This document shows, piece after piece, positions 23,512-34,649 of a stretch of 64,000 nt of DNA. The stretch comes from Hybos culiciformis. Its lineage: Eukaryota; Arthropoda; Insecta; Diptera; Hybotidae. Within the stretch, counting starts at the first letter, position 1; the number at the start of each line of letters is the position of its first letter. Where the stretch lies: the NCBI GenBank assembly GCA_964007475.1, contig OZ023273.1:117351812-117415811 (forward strand), read 5' to 3'. Under the pieces are notes generated by a model, which worked only from the letters and a program-made list of their open reading frames with translations, was not told where the DNA came from and did no database searches. A program made the translations under genes and the position numbers.

Positions 23512-26500
23512 GATTTTGCAAAACTTGACGGAATTAATAAGTTCAGTGAGTGACAGACGGAAAATAAATTTTTTTTTTTTAATATAATACATATAAATTT
23601 ATTTAATTTCAACAATATACATTTTTATGTATATACTATACAACATATAAGTAACGTATAGTAATTGTTGAAAAGCTTTATATACTTATTCAGTCTAATT
23701 GGCAGATTGCATGTTTACAACACCATGATGAATACAAATCTTATGTTGTTTGTTATTAATATCTTTTCATGGTTTAGAAAAATTAAAATGAAGATTGTAA
23801 GCTTATATTTTTCTGAAAAAAAAAACAAAAAAAAAAAAACATTTTCACACTTTTTTATTTGAAATTTTGTTTTTTTATTTGTTTCGCTTCTTTTTTTAAA
23901 GTAATCTTTTATTTTCTTTTACATCATGAAGAAAAGCATATATAAATATTATATAGGTATTATATATAAAATTTGTTCATAAAATAGGTATTATATAAAT
24001 ATTTTATTATTACAATTTTTCTATGTAATAATATACAAAAGGAAGTTTGCATTTGCAGTTTTACAAACTGCAGCGTTATATATTTTACAAATGCTTTTAA
24101 CTAAAAATATTTTTCTAAAAAATTAATTTAAACACCCTGGTTTCTTTTCTTATACATACTCTATAAGTATATATTTTTTAAATAAAAAAAGATAAATCTC
24201 ACTTTCATTTCATTTGCACTTAAGCACATATTTTTATGTTGTAAGCATTATTATATTTTGAATTTTTTTTTTGCTTCTTTAATAATGATTGTGAATAATA
24301 AGTGCCAATAGGGCGTTTTTGTGCATAAAATGTTCAGGAAAATATAAAAAATTGTAAAATATTCGTACCAATACTATTGGTAAAGTAAAGGCTTCATTTA
24401 AAATTATATACACACCTATAAAAATATTCAAATTTAAAATCTTTTTATTTCTAAGAATTTTTTCTTTAAGTTAAGATTGTTTCAATTTTAAAGTTCGAAC
24501 ATATTTAAACATATAACCAGCATAGAGAACAAGGAAAAATTATTTGATTATAACATTTTTAATGTCAATTTTATTTAGAAACAAACTGCGATAATAAAAA
24601 GAATATCACTTATTTATTCCTTTATTTTAATCCTATTTTTTTTTTGTCTTCGACAATTTCATTATAAAAATATTGATTTAATTGATAAAACAATTTTTAA
24701 CATTAAGAATGAAAAAACAAAAATGTTTACGTAATATCTCCTTCGCATAAATTTTTGAAATAAATAATGTAGGAAGCAAAAAAATATGATATTTTATGAA
24801 TGCCGTGAAATCTTCGTTACAATTTATTAACTAAATTGAAAAACTTAACTTTTTACATCATCCAAAAGTCCATCATCACTACAAATAACCATCTCAACAA
24901 CCATCATCACTACAAACAACCTACTCAACCTGTATATAAACTTGTAGCCATTCCTATAAAATATCAAGTTGATTTGTTGTTTTCAACCAGGTTGAAGGAC
25001 TTGTTGAAAACACTCACAACAACACTAGATGAGTAAATGTTGAGTTAGCCAATCACTTTGAACTTTATATAGTAGGAAAGTAGTAAATTTTGGAACAGAC
25101 AAGTGGACTTCAATAATAATATTGCTTTATAATCTTTAATTTTGATATGAAACAATTGTATGTACGATATTTTGGCAGTTTAATTGGTAGTTGTTTTGTG
25201 GACAAAACAACAAATATGTCACTGTATACTTGCTATTGTGTTGCACAGATTTGATTTCCAGTTCTAACTTAAAAGAAAATTTATAAAAATTGAAAAAAAT
25301 TGAAAATAAAAATTTTCAAGACTAAATTTTTCTGAAATTTGGCAAAACAACATAGACGATTTCAATACTATATATTGTCCTGTGGGTAGTTATATTATAT
25401 GTAGTATAGGTATTTCTATGAAGATTTTAAATGCATTTCGCTTTTAATGTGATAGAAAAGAAATAATTCTTTTTTTCTTATTACGAAATGGATTATTGCG
25501 CATTTTGATCTAGTTATGCCAAATAGAGTGCTTTTAGATTTATAAACAAATTAAAATTATTTTAAGTTTTTTTTTATTTTTTTTTGTTTCAATAATATTC
25601 CAAAAAAGTTAGGGAAAAAGAATTGAATAAACTTTTTTTATTTTTTGTTTTTTTATTTTGAATTATTATAGAAAAACTTTTACACAAAATTGAATGAAAT
25701 AATTTTTTGTAAAAATAATTTTCATCATTATATTTTTTTTTTGGTTTTTCTTTATTGTTGTTATAATTTGTCAGATTAGGTCATCGATAAATTTTTTTTT
25801 TATTCTTCTGAAATGAAACAAATTTTTCAATTTTACCCATTGGTACTGAATAAAATAAGCACGTCCCCGTTCTTAAGTACTTACTTATAAAAGAAAACTT
25901 TTGGTTATTCTGATGGTTCACTATATATTGCTCCTTGTAGTACTACCAGGAAGTGTTTGTGCATATATTTTTAAATACTTGTAATAATTATTATATTTAT
26001 TGAAAGGGAAAATTTCAAAATCATAATATTTCAATTTTTGATCACTAAATACGAAAGAACTTTAAATTAAATTTTGACCCTTGGTAAAAAGTCTCTATTG
26101 CATTATAATTCGTTTGTTTAAATGGATTCCATTAATGAGCTTTTGTATTAAAATCAAAGAAATTTAGATATTAATATTTAAAGAAGTTAATATTTAAAGA
26201 AGAAGTTCTACTCCAGTTCAAAAGACAACAAAGTTTATTGCCTACTTTTTATCTAATTAGTAATCGAACTTGAAATAATATACTTGTATATTCTTCTCTT
26301 CTTTATTTTCTTTTATGTAAACCCGATTGCCCAATTGATATTATACCAAAGGAATAGAAAATAGGTAGCCACAACAACTATTATTTCCTCTCAACTATAT
26401 TGCTGGACCTATGCTGTGCAATATTGTATAAATACAACCTCTATAGTTAGAGTCTGAAAATGAATTTTTTTTCTTAGATTTGCGGAACTCAATTTTCTTC

Positions 26501-28872
26501 TTGTGATAAATAATAAAAATGATTTACGTACATTTTCATAAACTAGTGCTACTATTATACTTGGGTTGAAAATAGTTATTTTTTTTTTTATCCTTTTTTG
26601 TTTCTTCAATTCTTTGTTTTTTTCATAATTTTTTTTCGCTTTTTTTTTTGTTTTAAAATAATTTTTAGTTAAGAAAAATATTAGAAGGCGCCATAAATGA
26701 TGTTTATTTTAAGATTTCAAAGCCTTTGGAGTTTTTTTTTTTTAATTCTTATTTTATTTGGCAGAAATTTCAAGGGGAATAATATTTATAAATCGATTTA
26801 TTTGAAGGTTTATTCATTACTTTTAAAATTAAGTTGTACATCATTATATTATGTTATAGATAGAGATACAGTAAAAGTTATTACGAATGCGATATTTTGT
26901 TTTTGATTTAGGGAGATAGTTGTTAGACATTTTCTATACTATGAAAATGAGTAGATATTGTTGTATACAACTTTAACTATATGTATATACTATTACAAGC
27001 GAACATTTTGATAAATAAAAAGATCAAGATAAAATAGTTAAATGAAGAAATATTTTTTTGATATTCGAAAGTGAAATTTAATTATATAAAAATAGTTTTA
27101 TTGTGGGTAGTTGGTTGTTATGGGATTTTGAAACCAAAAGTAGAATGCAAGAAACGATTGTTAACGCTCCCCAATTCAAATTATAAAAGACCAGATTGAG
27201 TCCATTTTGTATAAACTTTGTTTTCATCATTTTCTTATTGAATTGAATTGTTATCAGGGTCAATTCAATTGTTATGAATGTCCAAATTTTGTTTTTAAAT
27301 TTTTTCAAAGCGTATGAATAAATTCATTGCTGCACATTTCGAACTTTTCATATCTTAAAATTTCTATTTTTTTTTTTTATCTTAACAGGAAAAGTTTCAT
27401 TTTTTTTTTTAACAAGATGGAAAACTTTCGTAAAAAAAAAATTTTTTTTTTGTTGACATAACACATAAATTTCAACTTTAATAGAATAAAAAAAAAATTG
27501 AAATTCTGTCAAGAGAGAAAACTTAAAAAAAAAAAAAAAAAAATTTCTTTTTTCTTTTCGGAAAAATTATATTTTGTTATTCCCAAGTTATTAAAAAAAA
27601 AAAAAAAAACTAACTACTGTACGTAAAGTTTTCATAAAGTCTCACTGGAGAATTTTTTTGACTGACTATTTAAAACAAAAAGAAAAAAAAGGTTTTATTC
27701 ATATTTTGTTTCTTTTTTTGGTCTCAAATTTATTTAATAATTGAGATTATTTTACACTTCAATTCATTAAAAATGTAAAATTATTACCTATTCTGAACAT
27801 ACTATTTTCTTTTGGAGTGAAAAAATCTAATTTAAACATTTTAAAAAGAAACAACATTCGAAGAACATTTAATTTCGAAAAGAATTCAAAAACTTGAAGT
27901 TTTAATATCTTGAAATTATTAATTTGGTTTTTGTAATTGATTAGTTTTATACAAGATGGTCCACCATCAAGCCTTAAAATGTTTTTCGGCTTTCGGTTCT
28001 TATTAAACCCATAAATTTTTTTAAAAATTATTATCATTATAAATCAAAATTAAATATTCGTAAGAATATATAAGCAAACTTCTGAGTTAATATAAATCAT
28101 ATAAGTTTAACCATTATTATCTTAATTTTTAATGAATTTCAAAAAGTGATCATCCTACCTACATATGTACAGAGAACTTCGTTAAATAAAATAACATTTA
28201 TCCTTTAATAAATTATATATCGGAATATGTGGAAAAGTTTTTAGTACAAAAGTTATTTTATTTAATTTTTTTTTTGTTTTTAAATTTCCAGAACCGGAAA
28301 AGGAAGTAACATCAAAATCAATTTTGAAATATATATTATGAAGGAAAAGTAAAGAAAAACATATATAGTGTACGTAAAAAGTTTTGCGGAAATAAATATT
28401 GCATTGAAAATCATCACTCGTTTTTAGTTTATGTTATTTTAGTTTTGTTTGAATTTTATTTTTTTTGTACATAAATAAATACATATATATTTTTTTAATT
28501 TACAAAACTTTAATTGCCTTTTTTTTAATTTCTGTTAATATATGGTATTATGCTTTTTATCATTAACTTAAATTAAATTATTATTAATAATGTTTAAATG
28601 CATGATGAAGATTTATTTATACTATACTATGATTGATTACGGTCTATTAAAGTATTTTTTGTATTATAAGTTTCGAAGAATACCCACGCAATTTTTTTTT
28701 TTATATTTTTGAGAATCATTGGATGTTGGATGAAAATACTAAAGACATTGTAACTTGTAACTCGAAAAAAAATTGACAATATTTTGTCACCATTAGTTGA
28801 AAAATAAAAAAACAATCTTCCTTCATCTTTAAACGAAAACTAAAACTTTACTTTAAATATTTTTAAATCTTA
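23512..28872. other. Non-coding AT-rich stretch
   Basis: No gene recognised. Local repeats: a 31-bp duplication at 24871-24920 (CATCATCACTACAAAYAAC twice), followed by GTTTTCAAC...GTTGAAAAC dyads to about 25010, and a 17-bp tandem duplication near 26170-26205. The rest is T/A runs. Confidence 0.5.
24871..24920 (+). repeat. 31-bp period direct repeat
   Basis: CATCATCACTACAAATAAC at 24871 and CATCATCACTACAAACAAC at 24902 differ at one base. The surrounding 200 bases have fewer T runs than the background. Confidence 0.8.
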
Positions 28873-29322
28873 GCCTTTGACAAACTGCACTCGAAAAACA
28901 TGTTCTTGAGCACAAAAACATGTTATTAAAAAAAACCGAACAGACTACCTTAATGTGTTTCACAAAACAGATAAACATCTGTTTTTTTTTTCTCGAGTTT
29001 AAAAACAAAAGTAAACAATACAATATACCTACAAATTCAATTCAAATTCAAAATAAAAAACAATAACAAACTTTTTTTTCATTTGTTTACAAATAAATAC
29101 GACATAAAATTTTCAAAGTCAACGTCAAAAATGACACCCCAGTGAACATTAATGGCTTCTACATATTGCCACACGAAATATTTGTAAAAATTACTCAACC
29201 CATCCCTTAATAACAGCATGTTCTTGTTTTTGTTTTTATTACTATGGGAAAACTACTTCAAAAACATAAAATTAACATGTTTTTGATCAAGAACATGTTA
29301 ATCGTGTCAGTTTGTCCAAGGC
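28873..29322. mobile_element. TIR element (MITE), 450 bp
   Basis: The left end reads GCCTTTGACAAACTG and the right end, read inward, GCCTTGGACAAACTG (14 of 15 match). After a short indel both arms continue with AACATGTTCTTGA and AAAAACATGTTA, so the inverted arms extend over about 50 bases. There is no coding capacity. The flanks are TCTTA and ATTAA; no exact target duplication is clear, so the superfamily is not assigned. The arms themselves contain repeated ACATGT palindromes. Confidence 0.6.
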
Positions 29323-31620
29323 ATTAATTTAATTTTTAGTAATTTAAACGAAGTCGATAGTTTCACTTTCGACTTACATAATACGTAACTTTCTTCTTTT
29401 TTTTTTTGAATAGAAAACAACTTTTACGAATACCTCACTTCTGAAATGAATTCACATTTATCTATATATTAAACTTTTATAGTTTAATTTTTATGTTGTG
29501 TTGTTAAAAATTAATAGACTTATAGAGCCTGAATAAAATTGTTTTTGTTTTTTCTTGTTTCAAATTCAATGTGTAGTATGTACACAATTTTGACATTTTA
29601 TATATGGGTTAAAAAAAAAAACTATCTTCCTCAAAATTTTATAATTACAAATACACACAGCCAAACATTCTTTTTCCCCAGAATAATTAAATTTTATTAG
29701 AATTTGTTATTAGGAAGTATAGTTGTCGTTTGGATAGAAAAACATTCATTTTGTAAATGAATATTTTTTGAGACTAGCACATCGGTACATGACTTTTATT
29801 TGAAAAACAAATTAAATTGAGGGAAAAAAAAGATCAGTATCATATTTTCACTCGAGAAAAATTTTTTTTTTTTTCAAGAAAAACCTAAACAAATTTTTCA
29901 ATTAAATACAAATATATGTGTCGTAATTAGTATTTATAAACTTAAAGTTTGAAATAATTTCAGTATTTTTTTTTTTTGTGTGTTATTTTCATGTTGGTCA
30001 CGAATTAGAGTGACCTGCGGAAGAATGGAAATTGAAAACGCTTATTGCTCTCTATTTTTTTTTTTTTTAATTTTAATGATTTTCTTCTTCGTTTTATTTT
30101 ATGTATATATACTGTACAAAACATATGTATGCATATATGTAGTTGATACATTACTTATGTGCATACAAGAATACACATTGCTAAATTTAATTATATGTTG
30201 TTTTTTTTTTTATAGAACCAGTTTTCTTTTGCTGCATTTTCCAATTAGACTTGTATTATTAAATATATATGTATAGTAAAATAGAAAATGTGAGCATTTG
30301 GTTAAATGATAAAATAAACAAAAATAGCGGGAAACTTTATTAGATTTTTATTTTTATGGTTTACATTTTAGAGAATTTTTAAATTGAATTTATCATTGGT
30401 ATAATAGTAAGATTTTGTTATTAGGAATAATATATATAGGAAACGAACTACTATCATGTTTTAGGCATTTTCTGTGCAGCTTTAGCAATATAAAAATGAA
30501 TTTTCAGATTAAATTTTCCCATCGTGTTGACGTAACCGATGCATTGGTCAAGATTACATACATATTTAGATTATATTACATACATATTTAGATTCGATTA
30601 TAAAATTGTTCAACTTTCAAATTGTATTTTAATGCTAATGAGTGAATATTCAACTCTAGTTTCACTTGAACCTAATGGATGGCCGTTCTTAAACACAATA
30701 CAAGTTCTTCTGATTGGACAACTCTGTTAAAAAGTATTCATTTTTCTTGCATATGAAAAAAAAATTTTTATTTTATACTAATAGTTTAATTTTATGTTTA
30801 GCAATAAATATAGGAATAAAAAAAAAAAAGAGTTTCACTCTTTACAAATATTTAACTTCAGTTAAAAATACAGTGTAATAAAAATTACAACTTCAAAAAA
30901 TAAAATGCTCATAGAAAATTCAATTACGTGCTTTGGAAAACTGCAATATTATTGCTCTAATTTAATTGTATTTAATTTTTTATTTTTTTCAAGGTGAGCA
31001 TGTTGAATATGAAATGTTAAGATTCTAGTTTCATACAGATAATGTATTTTAATTTCTTTTTATTTTCAGTTCAAAAAAAAATAAATTTTCTTAACCAAAT
31101 GAGCTTAAAAATTTTTTTTTAAATTTAATTCAATATATTTATTACATAACATAACATAAGCCCATAACGAACGTTCATTCAGTGGCAAATATTTGAACTC
31201 GTTTTAGTTAATAGAATTAGTTGTTAAAATTTGTTATTAAAAACTGATCTGGTAATAAATAATACTATAATTTTGAAAATTCTTTCAAAAAAAAATACGT
31301 AGGTACTTAAATAGTAGTTATACTTAAATATGTTACTATTTAAAGTAGAACTGTGCATTTAAATGCACATTATTTTGTTAACTACACTGTACTACACTAC
31401 ACAAAGACTTGATTCCATATTTCAACACAATATTAAATTGTTAGATCTCTACAAAATACCCTGTAAAAAAATCTGTTTTCAATAATATTTTCACATTTAC
31501 TTATATTATATGGAAAACTAATTACTGGTTTTTTATATTATGATTTTAAAATGAAATTATAATAATAATAATTAAAAATACTTTATTTATATATTTGATG
31601 CAATTTAAATTAATCTATGT
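29323..31620. other. Non-coding AT-rich stretch
   Basis: No gene recognised. It includes a small dyad at 29999-30018 (GGTCAC...GTGACC) and a 22-bp tandem duplication at 30553-30594. Confidence 0.5.
30553..30594 (+). repeat. 22-bp tandem duplication
   Basis: ATTACATACATATTTAGATT occurs at 30553 and again at 30575. Confidence 0.85.
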
Positions 31621-31621
31621 T

Positions 31622-31646
31622 AATATTCTTTTATTTTCAGGTAAAT
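31622..31646 (+). other. Candidate recursive (ratchet) splice site
   Basis: AATATTCTTTTATTTTCAG ends at 31640 and is followed directly by GTAAAT. The tract plus CAG is a good 3' splice site, and the adjoining GTAAAT can act as a 5' splice site, recreating a donor after the first splicing step. Such zero-length exons subdivide very long introns in Drosophila. The donor half lacks the final G of GTAAGT, so it is weaker than the site at 57802. Confidence 0.35.
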
Positions 31647-31873
31647 TGTAAATTGATTTAATAATTACATTATTGGCTTTATTTGTTCATTATTTATTCA
31701 GTGATAATTTATTCCTGTAATGTTTGGTTTGTATACTTTAACTTGCATAATTAGGCTTTAGTTGATTTTGCCCATTTAAAAAAAAGAAATAAATAAATGT
31801 AGTAATATTTTTATTTTAATAATTTGCGTACGTGAAATGTTATTTAAATTTTTATTGATTCAACTTTATTTAA

Positions 31874-32415
31874 GAGCCCGCATTGTGAAAAATTGCAAAA
31901 AATTGGTCTTACTTTGACTTTGATTGTAGGGTTACTACAATCTAGACTGAAGTGATTTTTTGATATGTTAGAGAGTATATAACTGGCTCCAGGGTAGGTG
32001 AGTCGGATTTTTTATATTTTGAGTTTTTTGGCCCAAATGAGCCTTTAAAAAACTTGAACATATTTGCTTGGATTCTGAAGTAAAGGAAAAAGATAATAAA
32101 AAATCTCAAACGCAGAAATAAAGCTAAAATACCACTCTCCAGGGCTGGTGACGTGAAATTTTGAATTTCTTTAATTTCCTAAACAATTTTTAATTAATTT
32201 CATTTATTTCTAAGAAATTTTTAATTTTTTTTGATAAATTACAGTTTCTGCACAGAAATCAAATTCAAATATAGTTTTGTGATTTTCTGGTAGAGGTGTT
32301 TTTCGTACAATTTTTGTCGCATTTTTGACGGTCGTTTATTTTCTGTAAAATAAAACAAAAAAAAATGCAAAAATAGAAAACAGAAATAGAAAACAGAATT
32401 TCAAGTGGAGGGCTC
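31874..32415. mobile_element. TTAA-flanked TIR element (piggyBac/Kolobok-like MITE)
   Basis: TTAA at 31870-31873 and at 32416-32419 flank an element whose ends are GAGCCC and GGGCTC. The inverted ends continue with partial similarity through TGAAA (about 12 of 17). A TTAA target is typical of piggyBac and also of Kolobok elements. Inside, CTCCAGGGTAGGTGAG (31987) and CTCCAGGGCTGGTGAC (32137) form an imperfect direct repeat 150 bases apart. There is no coding capacity. Confidence 0.5.
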
Positions 32416-32419
32416 TTAA

Positions 32420-34052
32420 TATAATATATAATTATGTTGAATTTTCACTGCAACGATTTTTCGGCCTTTAATGTGTTGAAACTTCATTTTACGATAAATT
32501 AGAATGTTCATAGTCGTAAAATTTCCTAAGTATCGCAAGAAAGAAGAGGTCTGACATCAAAATATCCACATCATACACAAATAAGTGAGACATAATGTAC
32601 TAAAAATTAAAAATTTTGAAATATTTATACGTTCTAATGAGCTATTTAAGTTTTGAAAAACTAAAACAACGTGAAATTACTGACAACTTTATGATATTAG
32701 TCCAGATTTGAAATTTTAATATCAAAAATATTTGTTCTAATATACCAGAGTTTAAAGTTTTTCCCTGAATAAAAATTTGTTCTTTATATTAATAAATAAA
32801 CATCGTCAAAATTTCAATAAATTTTGAATTTTTATTTCTTGTTGTATAATATATGAAAAAATATTGAAAAATAATAACGAATCTTTTAAAAAATTTATAA
32901 ATATCAAATTCGTATTAAATTTTATTTTTATTACTTTATTTTTTTTATTATTACATTATTTTATTCGGAAAATATTCTATAAAGTTTTATTAAAGTTGCA
33001 TTTATTGAACGGAAATTGAAAATATATAAAATTTTTTTTATTATATAAGTATGTACATATTGTAAGTGAAATAAATGCAAATCTATGTAGATTTACATAT
33101 TTTTCATTTCTGAAATTTATGTAAAAATATGATTTCACTATTTTTTACGTATGTACATAATAATTTTTTTTTTAAGTTTTTCGATAATTTTTGAATGTAG
33201 TGTTTTGAACAAAATTGGCATAATAGGAATAAAATTTTTGAAAACCTGCATATTTAACAAAAAAAAAAACGATATTAGTAGTAGCATGTAGATAATAAAT
33301 TATTTGGTTAAATTATTGCACCATAAAATGCAATCGGATCCAATATTTATAAAACAGAGCAATTTAATAAAGTTAAAGTAAAGTCGATTGAAATTGTTTT
33401 TCAAACTTCAGTCTTCTTGATAAAATTTTAAAAAAAATTTACATTCTAAACACACTCGAATAATGCGATTAACAAAAAATCTATCGGTATATAAAAAGTA
33501 TTATTAATTCTTAAATTGTATCCAAGCCGAAAATAAATTATATATATATAATGTTTGATAATAGTTTAATTTAATTTTCTTCTTTTTAAATGCATAGTAT
33601 AATAATTGTGAAGTGTCATGCTTTTTGAACTCTCTTAAAACTAAAATGAAATTGTGACAATCATCTAATTATCAAAAAAAAAAAAGATTTTTCGAACATA
33701 GTAATTATGAAATATAAACTTGGATCATTTCTCGGTCTACCGATTAAGTCAGAATCATGTACTTAACGAATAATTTTCTATATTCAAATAATTTTTAGTT
33801 TTAAATTATTTTTTTTTTTAATTTCATTATGAAAATTTTGAATTTATTAAAATGGAAACTTAATGATCGTAAATTTAGAGATGCCTACATGCATTGTTTA
33901 AGTTTAAAATAAGTTTTGAATACAAGGTAAAAAGTGTTCTGGGTAGTAATTTTTAGCTTTACTAATTTATGTTTTCAAGCTTCTTCAAATGACGTTAGAT
34001 AGATAATGTTGATAAGTTTGATGGTTTTTATACATATAGATCTTCATTTGAA
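32420..34052. other. Non-coding AT-rich stretch
   Basis: A short dyad ATTTTACGA...TCGTAAAAT lies at about 32490-32525. Nothing else recognised. Confidence 0.5.
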
Positions 34053-34224
34053 AAAAAACACACGAAGCAGTCATAGAACTGCCGACAGAAGTTTATACTT
34101 AAAATATTTTAATTTACATTTTGTACTGAGCAGCCCATCATTTGTATCCACTGTTATTTCATGGTTTAAATCTTTTAAGTATAAACTTCTGTCGGCAGTT
34201 CTAAGACTGCTTCGTGTGTTTTTT
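34053..34224. repeat. Long near-perfect inverted repeat (52-bp arms)
   Basis: Arms 34053-34104 and 34173-34224 are reverse complements with one mismatch in 52, around a 68-base AT-rich loop. The outer ends read ACACACGAAGCAG and CTGCTTCGTGTGT. The right arm runs directly into the first ~107-bp tandem unit. The near-identity of the arms implies recent formation or ongoing conversion. A transcript would fold into a 52-bp stem, a possible small-RNA precursor. Alternatively these are the terminal repeats of a very short foldback transposon. The open frames crossing it (34006-34500 on + and 34071-34268 on -) are by-products of the repeat. Confidence 0.9.
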
Positions 34225-34649
34225 GTATATTTTGCGCCGGCACGACTTAACCGTAGCTCCCTGCCCAAAAAATTTTCGGCAGATAATCTTTATTTCACCG
34301 GAGCTACCTATTTCGGAAAGAAATTTTTTTTGTGTATTTTGCGCCGGCACGACCTAACCGTAGCTCCCTACCCAAAAATTTTTTTTCAGGTAATATTACT
34401 TTCACCGAAGCTACCTATTTCGGAAAAAAAATTTTTTGTGTATTTTGCGCCGGCACGACCTAACCGTAGCTCCCTACCCAAAAACTTTTTCGGCTGGTAA
34501 TGTTAATTTCACCGGAGCTACCTATTTAAAAAAAAAATAAAATTTCGTATATTTTGCTCCGGCACGACCTAACCGTAGCTCCCCACCCAAAAATTTTTTT
34601 TCAGGTAATATTAATTTCACCGGAGCTACCTATTTTGAAAAAAAAATTT
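34225..34649 (+). repeat. Four-copy ~107-bp tandem repeat, GC-rich core
   Basis: Units start at 34225, 34332, 34438 and 34547 (spacings 107, 106 and 109). Each has GTRTATTTTGCGCCGGCACG, then ACCGTAGCTCCC, an A-to-T run, and ACCGGAGCTACC (CCGAAGC in unit 2). The two boxes GTAGCTCC and GGAGCTAC are reverse complements, so each unit can fold on itself; CCGAA...TTCGG makes a second small stem in unit 2. Units 2 and 4 contain TTTTTTTTCAGGTAAT, which looks like adjoining 3' and 5' splice sites. Period lengths are not multiples of three, so no protein repeat is encoded. Tandem units beside an inverted repeat recall the internal arrays of some Helitron-like or foldback elements, but no diagnostic ends were found. 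Confidence 0.92.

Noticed and set aside
30997..31003. TTTTTTTCAAG joined to GTGAGC as a third ratchet-like site (junction at 30993/30994)
   Set aside because: The acceptor ends AAG instead of CAG or TAG, which is rarely used, so it was not called.
34006..34500. 164-codon + strand frame
   Set aside because: It crosses the inverted repeat and the tandem units, whose ~107-bp period shifts the frame each time; the peptide repeats in different frames and is a by-product of the repeat.
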